Below, one piece after another: positions 28,396 through 38,688 of a stretch of DNA of 64,000 nt (its first letter is position 1; each line of letters opens with the position of its first letter). The notes below the pieces were generated by a model. That model was not told where the DNA came from. It saw nothing but the letters and a program-made list of their open reading frames with translations, and did no database searches. Source of the DNA: Lysobacterales bacterium (lineage in GTDB: Bacteria > Pseudomonadota > Gammaproteobacteria > Xanthomonadales > Rhodanobacteraceae). Made by a program: the position numbers and the translations under genes. The stretch lies in contig JAFKNA010000004.1 in NCBI GenBank assembly GCA_017305135.1, positions 1-64,000 of the forward strand, written 5' to 3'.

Positions 28396-29799
28396 ATGAC
28401 CGCCACCCTCCTCGCCACCGCCGCGCTGCTGCTGCACCTGGCCGGTGCCGCCGCCGCGCTCCATGCACTGATGCGTACGCGCACCGCGCCGGGGGCGGTG
28501 GCGTGGGTGCTGGGCCTGCTGCTGCTGCCGTACGTCACCCTGGTGCCGTACCTCTTCCTTGGCCGCGCCCATTTCATGGGCTATGTCAACATGCACGAGC
28601 GGCGGCGACTCGGCATGGGGAGTGGTGCGCGGGCGGTATTGGCGAACCCGCCGGAGGATCCGGATTGCGCGCGATTGGGCGCCATCGCGGCCATGCTCGG
28701 CGTGCGCTTCCATCGCGGGCAGAGGCTGCGCCTGCTGGTTGACGGAGAAGCCACCTTCGCTGCGCTATTCGAGGCGATCCGCGCGGCCGAGCACTACGTG
28801 CTGGTGCAGTTCTTCATCATCCACGACGACGCCACGGGGCGCGCACTCCAGCGCGTATTGCTGGAGCGGGCTGCCGCCGGGGTCACCGTGTGCGTGCTGT
28901 ATGACGGCGTCGGCAGCCACGACCTGCCGCGCTCGTACGTCGCCGCGCTGCGCGCGGGTGGCGTTGTGGTGCATTCCTTCGCCACGCGGGCCTGGAGCAA
29001 TCGCCTGCAGGTCAATTTCCGCAACCATCGGAAGATCGTGGTGGTGGACGGCTGGTGCGGCTTCGTGGGCGGCCTCAATGCGGGCGATGAGTATCTGGGT
29101 CGCAAGCCGCCGCTGGCGCCGTGGCGAGATACCCACCTCGAGATCCAGGGTTCGGCGGTGGCGGACCTCGAGCGCTGCTTCGGCGAGGACTGGCGCTGGA
29201 TCACCGGCAGCGATCCGCCCTCCCGGGCAGCGCCGGAACGGGGCTGCGGCAGTGTCAGCACGCTGATCGCCGCGACCGGTCCCGCCGACCGCCAGGAAAG
29301 TGGCTCGCTGTTCTTCGTCGAGCTGATCAACCGCGCCCGCTCGCGCATCTGGCTGGCCACGCCTTATTTCGTGCCCGACCATGCCACCGGCGCCGCGCTG
29401 CGACTGGCGGTCTGTCGCGGCGTGGACGTGCGCATCCTGCTGCCGTCGCGTCCCGATCACCACACGGTGTTCCTGTCATCGTCCCTGCACGCCTTCCTCG
29501 CCGTCCGCGCCGGCCTGCGCGTGTTCCGCTACCTGCCAGGGTTCATGCATCAGAAGGTGCTGCTGGTGGACGACGATGTCGCGGTGGTTGGCAGCATGAA
29601 TTTCGACAGCCGCTCGTTCCGGCTCAATTTCGAGGCCGCGGCGCTCAACGTCGACCGTGGTTTCGCGGCGGAAGTGGCTGCGATGCTCGCTCGCGACTTT
29701 GCCAACGCGCGGGAAGTGGGCGATCACGAATACGCCGATGCCCCGTTCGCGCGCAAGGTGCTGATGCACGTGGCGCGGCTGTTCGATCCGATCCTTTAG
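28396..29799 (+). CDS. cardiolipin synthase (phospholipase D family)
   Basis: A 467-residue ClsA-type enzyme that joins two phosphatidylglycerols into cardiolipin at the inner membrane. Two N-terminal membrane helices (about 2-25 and 34-55) precede two HKD active-site motifs: NHRKIVVVDG near residue 211 with GGLNAGDEYLG, and MHQKVLLVDDD near 384 with GSMNFDSRSFRLNFE. It closes with FARKVLMHVARLFDPIL, where ClsA proteins usually end. The orphan antitoxin-like gene is 24 bp upstream. Confidence 0.95.
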   Translation: MTATLLATAALLLHLAGAAAALHALMRTRTAPGAVAWVLGLLLLPYVTLVPYLFLGRAHFMGYVNMHERRRLGMGSGARAVLANPPEDPDCARLGAIAAMLGVRFHRGQRLRLLVDGEATFAALFEAIRAAEHYVLVQFFIIHDDATGRALQRVLLERAAAGVTVCVLYDGVGSHDLPRSYVAALRAGGVVVHSFATRAWSNRLQVNFRNHRKIVVVDGWCGFVGGLNAGDEYLGRKPPLAPWRDTHLEIQGSAVADLERCFGEDWRWITGSDPPSRAAPERGCGSVSTLIAATGPADRQESGSLFFVELINRARSRIWLATPYFVPDHATGAALRLAVCRGVDVRILLPSRPDHHTVFLSSSLHAFLAVRAGLRVFRYLPGFMHQKVLLVDDDVAVVGSMNFDSRSFRLNFEAAALNVDRGFAAEVAAMLARDFANAREVGDHEYADAPFARKVLMHVARLFDPIL

Positions 29800-29821
29800 G
29801 GAAACTCTGAACGAGTCGTCG

Positions 29822-29955
29822 CTCCCGCGAAAGCGGGGGTCCGGGCTGCTGTTTTGCCCGGCGCATCCTTGCGTCGAGCCCCTTCGAGGCCGGCGCGATG
29901 ATCACTCCTGGCGATCCGTTCAATGGATGCCCGCTTTCGCGGGCATGACGTCGAG
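29822..29955. repeat. family-C dyad repeat pair
   Basis: CCCGCGAAAGCGGGGGTCC (29826-29844) and ATGCCCGCTTTCGCGGGCAT (29927-29946) lie in the 264-bp gap between cls and pncC. No gene is seen between them; the remaining bases may hold the pncC promoter. Confidence 0.8.
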
Positions 29956-30063
29956 GGACTTGATCAGGGTTTCCCTGGCGCCAGGTACGCGCGGCGGCGA
30001 GTGGCTGGCGGTATGCTCGCGCTCTGCGCCGCCTGGCGGCGCGATCCGCCCGATGGAGCGCCC

Positions 30064-30573
30064 ATGCCAACCGCCCGCCTGCCGACCGATGCCGATCTTG
30101 CCGCCCAGGCGGCGGGGCTGGCCGAATTCCTTGGCGCGCGCGGGCAGACCATCGTCACCGCGGAATCGTGCACCGGCGGCTGGATCGCCAAGCTCCTTAC
30201 CGACATCGCCGGCAGTTCCGCCTGGTTCGAGTGCGGCGTGGTGGCCTACAGCTACGAGGCCAAGGAGGCGATGCTCGGGGTGCAGTCGCAGACCCTGGAG
30301 CGTACCGGCGCAGTCAGTTCGGAAACCGCGGTGGAAATGGTGTCCGGCGCGCTCGCGCGCTATGGCGCGAGCGTCGCGGTGGCGGTGACCGGCGTCGCCG
30401 GGCCAAGCGGCGGCACGCCCGACAAGCCCGTCGGCACGGTGTGGATCGGCTGGAAGCGGCGTGGCGGCTACGCCCGCGCGGAACTCTTCCATTTCGAGGG
30501 CGACCGTGACGCGGTGCGCCGGCAGACCGTCGCCGCGGCGCTCGATGGCGTGCGGCGGATTCTTACGAGCTGA
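30064..30573 (+). CDS. pncC: nicotinamide-nucleotide amidase (CinA C-terminal domain family)
   Basis: A 169-residue stand-alone CinA C-terminal domain. [20 protein letters not shown] contains the catalytic serine, followed by [30 protein letters not shown] and GTVWIGW. The enzyme deamidates NMN to nicotinic acid mononucleotide, recycling pyridine nucleotides. The N-terminal molybdopterin-like domain of full CinA is missing, as in E. coli PncC. The start is ATG 30064. In many proteobacteria this gene directly precedes recA, as here, 163 bp upstream. Confidence 0.94.
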   Translation: MPTARLPTDADLAAQAAGLAEFLGARGQTIVTAESCTGGWIAKLLTDIAGSSAWFECGVVAYSYEAKEAMLGVQSQTLERTGAVSSETAVEMVSGALARYGASVAVAVTGVAGPSGGTPDKPVGTVWIGWKRRGGYARAELFHFEGDRDAVRRQTVAAALDGVRRILTS

Positions 30574-30610
30574 CGCGCCGTCTTCCGATCGGGCGGCAGG
30601 GCGGCTGTGG

Positions 30611-30691
30611 GATAATTGCCCCCGCACCGGAACCGCCTTCCGGTATCCATGGTCCGCCATCCGGCGGGCCTGAACGTCTCATGTTTTGAGA
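30611..30691 (+). promoter_or_regulatory. recA upstream region: possible -10 and a 15-bp palindrome
   Basis: GATAAT at 30611-30616 is a good -10 match. Downstream, TCTCA-TGTTT-TGAGA (30677-30691) is a perfect 5-bp inverted repeat with a 5-bp spacer, 45 bp before the recA start. No standard gammaproteobacterial LexA box (CTGT-N8-ACAG) is present, and LexA sites differ in Xanthomonadales. Whether this palindrome is an operator is unknown. Confidence 0.35.
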
Positions 30692-30736
30692 TGCCGCCCA
30701 CGTATGCTGGGTGCATCCGCCAACGAGGAATCCGCA

Positions 30737-31768
<1,032 letters not shown>

Positions 31769-31771
31769 GCG

Positions 31772-32260
31772 ATGGCGCGCCAGCGCCGCGCCGACGACCG
31801 CAGCGCCTACGACAAGGCACTCGGGCTGCTGGCGCGGCGCGAGCATTCCGCGCGTGAGCTCAAGGCCAAGCTGGCCGCGCGCGGCAGCAACGCGGGCGAG
31901 GCGAAGGCGGCCGTCGAACGCCTGCAGGACCAGCAGTACCAGAGCGACGACCGCTTCGCCGGCAGCCTCGCGCGCCAGCGCAGCGGCCAGGGCTACGGGC
32001 CGCGTCGCATCGCCGCGGAGCTGAAGTCGCACGGCGTGGCCGATGCGGAGATCCGCGCCGCCATCGATGGACTCGACGTGGACTGGCCGGCACTGGCCAC
32101 CGCGCAGCTCCGCCGTAGGCACGGCAACGCGCCGGTCGACACGCACGAGGAACGCGCCCGGCGCGCCGCCTTTCTCCTCCGCCGCGGCTTCGATGCCGCC
32201 ACGGTACGCGCCGCCACCCGCGCCGACCTCAGCGATTCCGGCGACAATTCCGACGTGTAG
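31772..32260 (+). CDS. recX: regulatory protein RecX
   Basis: A 162-residue helical-repeat protein that inhibits RecA filament extension. Conserved elements are [36 protein letters not shown] and [14 protein letters not shown]. It lies 3 bp after recA and is surely cotranscribed. The stop codon is odd: the TAG at 32258-32260 is the TAG of a family-A repeat (GTGTAGGAGCG), so repeat insertion or drift may have set the C terminus (GDNSDV). Confidence 0.94.
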   Translation: MARQRRADDRSAYDKALGLLARREHSARELKAKLAARGSNAGEAKAAVERLQDQQYQSDDRFAGSLARQRSGQGYGPRRIAAELKSHGVADAEIRAAIDGLDVDWPALATAQLRRRHGNAPVDTHEERARRAAFLLRRGFDAATVRAATRADLSDSGDNSDV

Positions 32261-32413
32261 GAGCGCACCCGGGCGCGACCGGAAATCGTCGGGCGCCGAT
32301 CGCGCGTAAGCGCGCTCCTACCGGCACAGCTGCGTGTAGGAGCGCACCCTGTGCGCGACCGGCGGCATGTGGAAATCCGGGCGACCGGGTCGCGCGCACG
32401 CACGCTCCTGCAG
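32256..32413. repeat. cluster of family-A dyad repeats
   Basis: At least four arms: GTGTAGGAGCGCACCCGGGC (32256), CGCGTAAGCGCGCTCCTACC (32303-32322), GTGTAGGAGCGCACCCTGTG (32335-32354) and GCGCGCACGCACGCTCCTGC (32391-32410). They form two opposed pairs between recX and alaS. The first arm overlaps the recX stop. The remaining bases to 32556 show no gene and should carry the alaS promoter. Confidence 0.85.
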
Positions 32414-32556
32414 ACCCGGGGATTTCCCTTGCACGGACGCGGCGATCCGGCGACAGTACGCCGTCATCGGCAGCACGGCGTCCGCGGCAGGATTCACGCC
32501 GCCGGCGGCGCCGTGCCTGCCTTGCCGAAATCCCCCTTTCCCGATTCCCGCCTGCA

Positions 32557-35193
32557 ATGAACACCTCCGACATCCGCAGCGCCTTCCTGGAGTTCTTCCG
32601 CTCCCGGGGACACACCATCGTGCCGTCCAGTTCGCTGGTTCCGGCCAACGACCCGACCCTGCTCTTCACCAACTCCGGGATGGTGCCGTTCAAGAACGTG
32701 TTCCTCGGCAGCGAGAAGCTGGGCTTCGCACGCGCGGCCGACGTGCAGCGCTGCCTGCGCGCTGGCGGCAAGCACAACGACCTGGATTCGGTGGGCTACA
32801 CCGCGCGCCACCACACCTTTTTCGAGATGCTCGGCAACTGGTCCTTCGGCGACTACTTCAAGCGCGAGGCGATCGAGTGGGCCTGGGACTTCCTGACCGG
32901 CACGCTGAAGCTCGACCCGGCGCGGCTCTGGGTCACGGTGTACCACTCCGACGACGAGGCCTACGACATCTGGAAGGACCATGTCGGCGTACCCGCGGAG
33001 CGCATCATCCGCATCGGCGACAACAAGGGCGCGCCGTTCGCCTCCGACAACTTCTGGCAGATGGCCGACACCGGTCCCTGCGGCCCGTGCACGGAGATCT
33101 TCTACGACCACGGGCCGGAAATCCCGGGCGGGCCGCCGGGATCGCCGGATGAGGACGGCGACCGCTACATCGAGATCTGGAACCTGGTCTTCATGCAGTT
33201 CGACCGCGGCGCCGACGGCACGCTGTCGCCGCTGCCGGCGCCCTGCGTGGATACCGGCATGGGCCTGGAGCGGCTGGCCGCGGTGCTGCAGGGGCGGCAT
33301 TCGAACTACGGGATCGACCTCTTCCAGCACCTGATCCGCGAGGCCGCGCGCCTGACCGGCACCACGGACCTGGAGAACAAGTCGCTGCGCGTCATCGCCG
33401 ACCACATCCGCGCCTGCGCCTTCCTGATCGTCGACGGCGTCACGCCTTCCAACGAAGGCCGCGGCTACGTGCTCCGCCGCATCATCCGCCGCGCCCTGCG
33501 CCACGGCTGGATGCTCGGCCAGAAGCAGCCCTTCTTCCACGCCCTGCTGCCGACGCTGGTGGCGGTGATGGGCGAGGCCTACCCGGAGCTGCCGGCGCGG
33601 CGCGAGTTCGTCGAGGCCACCCTGCTCAAGGAGGAGCACCGCTTCTCCGAGACGCTGGAGAACGGCATGAGGCTCCTCGAATCGGTGTTCGAGGACGAGG
33701 CGCACCGGCGCGTCGTGCCCGGCAGGGTCGCCTTCACCCTCTACGACACCTATGGTTTTCCGGTCGATCTCACCGCGGACGTGGCCCGCGAGCGCGGCTG
33801 GGGCGTGGACATGGAAGGCTTCGATGCGGCGATGGCCGAGCAGCGCGAGCGCGCGCGCTCGGCGAGCCAGTTCGACAGCAAGGTGACCCTGCCGGCGGAA
33901 CTGGCCAGCGCACTCGCGCCAACGCATTTCCTCGGCTACCAGGCGATCGAGGCGGACGACGCGCGGGTCCTCGGCATCGTGCAGGGCGGGCGCGCGCTCG
34001 ACACGCTGGCGGAGGGCGAGGAGGGCGTGCTGATCCTCGATCGCACGCCTTTCTACGCCGAGTCGGGCGGGCAGGTCGGCGACACGGGGCTCGTCTGGAG
34101 CGATACGGCGAAATTTGCGGTGCGCGACACGATCAAGCTCGGCGGCGTCTTCCACGGCCATGCCGGGCGCGCCGAGAGCGGCAGCCTCCACGTGGGCATG
34201 GCGGTCGGCGCCCGCATCGACGCGGCGCGGCGCGAAGCCACGGTGCTCAACCATTCGGCGACGCATCTCCTCCACGCGGCGCTGCGCCAGGTGCTCGGCA
34301 ACCACGTGCAGCAGAAGGGCTCGCTGGTCGCGCCCGAGCGCCTGCGCTTCGACTTCTCGCATTCGCAGCCGGTCAGCAGCGCGGAACTCCGCCTGGTCGA
34401 AGACCTCGTCAACCAGGAGATCCGCCGCAACGCCGAGGCCGAAGTGCACCAGATGGGCTACCAGCAGGCGATCGACTTCGGCGCGCTGGCGCTGTTCGGC
34501 GAGAAGTACGGCGACGAGGTGCGGGTGCTGCGCATGGGCGAGTTCTCGACCGAACTCTGCGGCGGCACCCACGTCTCGCGCACCGGCGACATCGGCCTGT
34601 TCAAGATCGTCTCCGAAGGCGGCGTCGCCGCCGGAGTGCGCCGCATCGAAGCCTTGACTGGGGCGGCGGCGCTGGCGCACGTGGCCGAGGCGGAGGCGCG
34701 CCTCGGCGAAATCGGCGCGATGCTGTCGGCGCATGGCGCCGAGGTCGTGGACAAGCTGCGCCAGCTGTTCGAGCGGCAGAAGAAGCTGGAGCGCGAACTC
34801 GAATCACTGAAGGCGAAGGCGGCCGGCTCGGCCAGCCAGGATCTCGCCGCGGCGGCACGCGATATCGGTGGCGTGCAGGTGGTGGCGGCGCGCGTCGACG
34901 GGCTCGACGGCAAGGCGCTGCGCGAGGCGGTCGACGCGCTCAAGCGGAAGCTGGCCGACTGCGTGGTGCTGCTGGCGGCGGGGAACGAGGGCAAGGCGGC
35001 GCTGGTCGGCGGCGTGCACGGCAGTGTGCTCGGCAAGGTCAAGGCCGGCGAAATCGTCGCCCACGTCGCCGCGCAGATCGGCGGCAAGGGCGGTGGGCGG
35101 GCGGACATGGCGCAGGGCGGCGGCGTCGATTCCCCGGCCCTCGACGCGGCGCTCGCGGCGCTCCCGGATTGGCTGTCGGCGCGCCTCTTGTAA
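32557..35193 (+). CDS. alaS: alanine-tRNA ligase
   Basis: An 878-residue class II synthetase. The catalytic core carries motif 1 around [38 protein letters not shown], and motif 2 and 3 regions to about residue 240. The editing domain has the zinc-binding ligands [11 protein letters not shown] and [15 protein letters not shown]. The C-terminal oligomerisation and C-Ala domain ends in [14 protein letters not shown]. It charges tRNA-Ala and clears mischarged Ser and Gly. The alaS-csrA order is conserved in gammaproteobacteria. Length is typical. Confidence 0.98.
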   Translation: MNTSDIRSAFLEFFRSRGHTIVPSSSLVPANDPTLLFTNSGMVPFKNVFLGSEKLGFARAADVQRCLRAGGKHNDLDSVGYTARHHTFFEMLGNWSFGDYFKREAIEWAWDFLTGTLKLDPARLWVTVYHSDDEAYDIWKDHVGVPAERIIRIGDNKGAPFASDNFWQMADTGPCGPCTEIFYDHGPEIPGGPPGSPDEDGDRYIEIWNLVFMQFDRGADGTLSPLPAPCVDTGMGLERLAAVLQGRHSNYGIDLFQHLIREAARLTGTTDLENKSLRVIADHIRACAFLIVDGVTPSNEGRGYVLRRIIRRALRHGWMLGQKQPFFHALLPTLVAVMGEAYPELPARREFVEATLLKEEHRFSETLENGMRLLESVFEDEAHRRVVPGRVAFTLYDTYGFPVDLTADVARERGWGVDMEGFDAAMAEQRERARSASQFDSKVTLPAELASALAPTHFLGYQAIEADDARVLGIVQGGRALDTLAEGEEGVLILDRTPFYAESGGQVGDTGLVWSDTAKFAVRDTIKLGGVFHGHAGRAESGSLHVGMAVGARIDAARREATVLNHSATHLLHAALRQVLGNHVQQKGSLVAPERLRFDFSHSQPVSSAELRLVEDLVNQEIRRNAEAEVHQMGYQQAIDFGALALFGEKYGDEVRVLRMGEFSTELCGGTHVSRTGDIGLFKIVSEGGVAAGVRRIEALTGAAALAHVAEAEARLGEIGAMLSAHGAEVVDKLRQLFERQKKLERELESLKAKAAGSASQDLAAAARDIGGVQVVAARVDGLDGKALREAVDALKRKLADCVVLLAAGNEGKAALVGGVHGSVLGKVKAGEIVAHVAAQIGGKGGGRADMAQGGGVDSPALDAALAALPDWLSARLL

Positions 35194-35231
35194 ACGCACG
35201 CAAACACCCTCCGACCAGTACTTCTGGTTCA

Positions 35232-35260
35232 TTGCGCGAGCGGGACCGCTTGGTTAGTAT
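35232..35260 (+). promoter_or_regulatory. candidate csrA promoter
   Basis: TTGCGC (35232-35237) and TAGTAT (35255-35260) with 17-bp spacing lie in the 253-bp alaS-csrA gap and would give a long csrA leader. The rest of the gap shows no gene. Confidence 0.45.
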
Positions 35261-35446
35261 CGGCCGTTCCCTGGTATCGGCACACCCTGGCATCAGTGCC
35301 GTGGACGAGATGGCGAACCGGGGGAAAGGGGGAAGGGACAGCGAGGGAGGTTGCGTCCTGGTCCCCGGAATCTAACGCGCAAGGGTGAGCGTTCGACAAG
35401 CGCCAAGAACTCCACCGGACCGACAGAATGTTAAGGAGAGCACCAC

Positions 35447-35662
35447 ATGCTTATTTTGACTCGCCGCGTCGGCGAGACGCTGATGATCGGTGACGAGGTG
35501 ACCGTCACCGTGCTTGGCGTCAAGGGAAACCAGGTGCGCATCGGCATCAATGCCCCGAAGGACGTTGCCGTGCACCGTGAGGAAATCTACCAGCGCATCA
35601 AGCGCGAGCAGTCGCCCGATGCGGCGTCCGAGCCCAGTTCCGAGGCGGATATCGCAAGCTGA
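35447..35662 (+). CDS. csrA: carbon storage regulator CsrA
   Basis: A 71-residue RNA-binding dimer that represses translation at GGA-containing leaders. [20 protein letters not shown] and [20 protein letters not shown] include the RNA-contacting L4 and R44 region, and [10 protein letters not shown] follows. It is preceded by a strong AAGGAGA ribosome site, itself containing the GGA that CsrA binds, so autorepression is plausible. The C-terminal tail is longer than in E. coli (61 residues), as in other Xanthomonadales. Confidence 0.98.
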   Translation: MLILTRRVGETLMIGDEVTVTVLGVKGNQVRIGINAPKDVAVHREEIYQRIKREQSPDAASEPSSEADIAS

Positions 35663-35743
35663 TCTTTACCACGGCCCGCCGGCCCGCTATCCTGCGCGGC
35701 CGGATGAGCTGCAGCGGCACCGGCCGCGCATCCAGCAACACCC

Positions 35744-35836
35744 GGAGAGTTGGCCGAGTGGTCGAAGGCGCTCCCCTGCTAAGGGAGTATGGGGTCAAAA
35801 GCTCCATCGAGGGTTCGAATCCCTCACTCTCCGCCA
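35744..35836 (+). tRNA. tRNA-Ser (anticodon GCT)
   Basis: A 93-base class II tRNA. The acceptor stem GGAGAGT pairs with ACTCTCC, the discriminator is G and CCA is encoded. The anticodon loop is CTGCTAA, the long variable arm spans about 35790-35812, and the T arm has GGTTCGAATCC. It reads AGC/AGU codons. It lies 81 bp after csrA. Confidence 0.97.
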
Positions 35837-35931
35837 GTTATCCAGCGCACGAGGCCAGCATCGGCGCCGCCCGGCCACAATGGAGCGGCCCTGGCCGGTG
35901 CGGTTCCAGCAAGCGGCGCACATCGCCTTCC

Positions 35932-36008
35932 GGCCCCGTAGCTCAGCTGGATAGAGCGCGCCCCTCCTAAGGGCGAGGTCGCAGGTTCGAATCCTGCCGG
36001 GGTCGCCA
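35932..36008 (+). tRNA. tRNA-Arg (anticodon CCT)
   Basis: A 77-base tRNA: acceptor GGCCCCG pairs with CGGGGTC (one G-U), D arm AGCTCAGCTGGATAGAGC, anticodon loop CTCCTAA and T arm AGGTTCGAATCCT, with CCA encoded. It reads AGG. The tRNA-Ser-tRNA-Arg pair after csrA is a Xanthomonadales arrangement. Confidence 0.97.
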
Positions 36009-36054
36009 CGCGCGCGCTGGCGCGTACGTCATTCCACCTGCGCAGGCGGCCTGC

Positions 36055-36846
36055 ATGCTCCACGGGCAGAAAATCGTCGTCGTGATGCCGGCGTACCACG
36101 CCGAGAAGACGCTCGAGGCCTGCCACGCGGCGATCCCGCACGACATCGTCGACCGCGTGCTGCTGGTGGACGACGCCAGCGACGACGCCACCGTCGCGGT
36201 CGCGCGCGCGCTCGGCATCGCCACGCACCGGCACCCGGCCAACCGCGGCTACGGCGGCAACCAGAAGACCTGCTACGCGCTGGCGCTTGAAGAGGGCGCC
36301 GACATCGTGGTCATGCTGCACCCGGACTACCAGTACGAGCCGCGCCTGATCACGGCGATGGCGGCGATGGTGGCTTCCGGCGTGTACGACGTGGTGATCG
36401 GCTCGCGCATCCTCGGCAACACCGCCATCGCCGGCGGCATGCCGCGCTACAAGTACGTCTTCAACCGGCTGCTGACGGCCGCACAGAACCTCCTGGTCGG
36501 GAGCATGCTGTCCGAGTTCCACACCGGCTACCGGGCGTTCTCGCGCCGGGTGCTGGAGCAGCTTCCGCTGGCGGCGAACTCGGACGACTTCGTGTTCGAC
36601 AACCAGATGCTGGTGCAGGCGCTGGCGGCGGGTTTCCGCATCGGCGAGATCTCCTGCCCGACGCGCTACTTCCCGGAAGCCAGCGAGATCAACTTCCGCC
36701 GCTCGGTGGTGTATGGCCTTGGCGTGCTCCGCACCGCGCTGCAGTTCCGGCTGTGGAAATGGGGCCTGGCGCAGCCGGCGATCTTCGCCACCGTCCCGCG
36801 GCCGCCCGCGGAGGATCCCGCCGGGAAGGCGACGCCGCCGCCATGA
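36055..36846 (+). CDS. glycosyltransferase family 2
   Basis: A 263-residue GT-A fold enzyme like dolichol/undecaprenyl-phosphate mannosyl- or glucosyltransferases, but without the C-terminal membrane helices of DPM1 relatives. [20 protein letters not shown] opens the Rossmann fold, [13 protein letters not shown] gives the nucleotide-sugar site, LHPDYQYEP holds the metal-binding acid and [13 protein letters not shown] is the acceptor-loop motif. Its last codons overlap the next gene, a GT39-like membrane enzyme, by 4 bp. That suggests it makes a lipid-linked sugar donor used by its neighbour. Target glycan unknown. Confidence 0.88.
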   Translation: MLHGQKIVVVMPAYHAEKTLEACHAAIPHDIVDRVLLVDDASDDATVAVARALGIATHRHPANRGYGGNQKTCYALALEEGADIVVMLHPDYQYEPRLITAMAAMVASGVYDVVIGSRILGNTAIAGGMPRYKYVFNRLLTAAQNLLVGSMLSEFHTGYRAFSRRVLEQLPLAANSDDFVFDNQMLVQALAAGFRIGEISCPTRYFPEASEINFRRSVVYGLGVLRTALQFRLWKWGLAQPAIFATVPRPPAEDPAGKATPPP

Positions 36847-38504
36847 GGGTGCGCGGCCGGGCCCCGCATGCCTGGCCCTGGCATGGCCTGCTGCTGCTCG
36901 TGCTCGCCGCCGGGACGTTCTTCCGCCTGGCCCAGCTCGATGCGCAGATGCTGATCGACGACGAATGGCATGCGGTGCGCATGCTGCTCGGTGCCGACTA
37001 CGCCACCATCGCCACCCATTTCGGCCTGGCCGACCATTCGATCCCGCTGACCCTGGCCTATCGCTGGCTGTACCTGCGCGATGCCCTCGACGAGTGGTCG
37101 ATGCACCTGCCACTGCTCGCCTGCGGCCTGGCGCTGCTGGTCGCCGCGCCGCGGCTGATGCGCGAGCTGCCGCTGCCGACGCAGGCGATCTGGTGCGGGC
37201 TCCTCGCCGTTTCGCCGACGCTGGTCTATTTCAGCCGCACCGCCCGGCCATACGCCTTCCTGGCGCTGGCGGGCGTGCTGGCCTTCGTCGCCTTCCGGCG
37301 CTGGCAGGCCGGTGGCCGCCACCGTGGCAGCTGGGCGCTACTGTACGCGGCAGCCACCGTGCTGGCCGGCTGGGCCCACGTTCTGGCGTTGCCGTTCCTG
37401 CTGTGGCCTTTCGTGCACCACGGGGTTGGCGCGCTGCTCGCGACGCGCGATCCGGTGCGGCGCGGACCGGCGCTCCGCCAACTGCTGGCGCTTGCGGTGC
37501 TGGCTTTCGCGGTGCTCGGCACGCTGGCCGCGCTGCTGCTGCCGCCGTTGCTCGCGGACTGGGGCGCGATGTCGGCCAAGGCCGCCGTGGGCACGCCGGA
37601 CATCGGCAGCCTGTACCGCACGCTGCTGATGCAGTTCGGCCTCGCCCAGGCGTGGCCTGCGGCACCGCTGCTGGTGCTGTCAGCCTGGGGGGCGTGGCGG
37701 CTCTGGCGGCGCGACCGGGAACTCGTCGCGCTCATCCTTGGCGCCGCGCTCGCCGGCGCGCTGCTGATCCTGCTGCTGCGTCCCGCCTGGATCCAGCATG
37801 CGCCGGTGCTGGTGCGCTACGCCGCGCCGATGCTGCCCTGGTTGTTGCTGTTCCCGGCCGAAGGCCTTTCCGCCCTCGTGGCGCTTGTCTCACGTCGTGC
37901 CGCGCTCGCAGCGCCGCTCGCCGCCGCCGCCCTGGCTGGGCTGGTGCTGGCCGGGCCGCTGCCCGAGTGGTATCGCGTGCCCAACCAGTTCATGGAGCAC
38001 GCCGCCTTCCAGTTCGACTACGACCACGCCACCAATCCCTACTGGACCCAGCTCGAACTCGGGCCGGTGTCGCCGTTCTACCGGGAACTCGCCACCCGTC
38101 CGCCAGCGAGCGTCACCCTGGTGGAAACGCCGGCGCGCGCGGTGTCCAACTACATGCCCGATCCCTGGCTGCAGGCCATCCACCGCCAGAACGTCAAGTT
38201 CGCGCTCGCCTCGCCGGTCTGCGGCATGGGCGATTGGGACGAGTACCGGCCCGGCCCCCACGGGCCGCATTTCCGCCGCGTGCTGCCGCTGGGGGACATC
38301 CTTTCCGGTCGTGAGCGGGGCGGGGACTACCTGGTCCTGCGCCGCCATCCCTGGACGCTGCCGCGCGAGAACTTCCCCTGGCCAACGCCCTGGCCCGACA
38401 TCGAGGCCTGCGCGAGGACGATCGAGGAGAGCCTCGGCGCGCCGGTGTGGCGGGATGCGGAGATCCTGGTGTTCCGGATTCCGCCATGGCCGCCTGCACG
38501 CTGA
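36843..38504 (+). CDS. GT39/ArnT-like polytopic glycosyltransferase
   Basis: A 553-residue inner-membrane protein with about ten hydrophobic segments and a C-terminal periplasmic domain from about residue 390. The first periplasmic loop has [13 protein letters not shown], where the acidic pair is the usual catalytic feature of GT-C enzymes, and [14 protein letters not shown] resembles the PMT_2/ArnT family. Such enzymes move a sugar from a polyprenyl-phosphate carrier to lipid, protein or polymer. It overlaps the GT2 gene (ATGA) and forms a two-gene unit with it. Substrate cannot be inferred. Confidence 0.8.
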   Translation: MRVRGRAPHAWPWHGLLLLVLAAGTFFRLAQLDAQMLIDDEWHAVRMLLGADYATIATHFGLADHSIPLTLAYRWLYLRDALDEWSMHLPLLACGLALLVAAPRLMRELPLPTQAIWCGLLAVSPTLVYFSRTARPYAFLALAGVLAFVAFRRWQAGGRHRGSWALLYAAATVLAGWAHVLALPFLLWPFVHHGVGALLATRDPVRRGPALRQLLALAVLAFAVLGTLAALLLPPLLADWGAMSAKAAVGTPDIGSLYRTLLMQFGLAQAWPAAPLLVLSAWGAWRLWRRDRELVALILGAALAGALLILLLRPAWIQHAPVLVRYAAPMLPWLLLFPAEGLSALVALVSRRAALAAPLAAAALAGLVLAGPLPEWYRVPNQFMEHAAFQFDYDHATNPYWTQLELGPVSPFYRELATRPPASVTLVETPARAVSNYMPDPWLQAIHRQNVKFALASPVCGMGDWDEYRPGPHGPHFRRVLPLGDILSGRERGGDYLVLRRHPWTLPRENFPWPTPWPDIEACARTIEESLGAPVWRDAEILVFRIPPWPPAR

Positions 38505-38521
38505 TTCACACGTGAAGCGCC

Positions 38522-38604
38522 CTGTAGGAGCGCACCCTGTGCGCGACCAGAGCCGCACAATCGCAAGACTGCGCCGGTCGCGCACAGGGCGCGCGCTCCT
38601 ACAG
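38522..38604. repeat. long inverted pair of family-A repeats
   Basis: CTGTAGGAGCGCACCCTGTG (from 38522) faces its near-complement, which ends in GCGCGCTCCTACAG (to 38604), with about 27 bp between. The arms of roughly 27 bp would form a very stable hairpin between two convergent genes (ends at 38504 and 38689), so it may end transcription in both directions. Confidence 0.85.
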
Positions 38605-38688
38605 CGGGTGCGAATTCAACAGTTTGCGTGTTGAGCGTGCAGGTTTGATTGGAAAGCAGGGTGGATGCCCGCTTTCGCGGCCACGGCG

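Noticed and set aside
35974-36242. A minus-strand frame ending in [10 protein letters not shown]
   Set aside because: This is the known false protein produced by reading across a tRNA gene.
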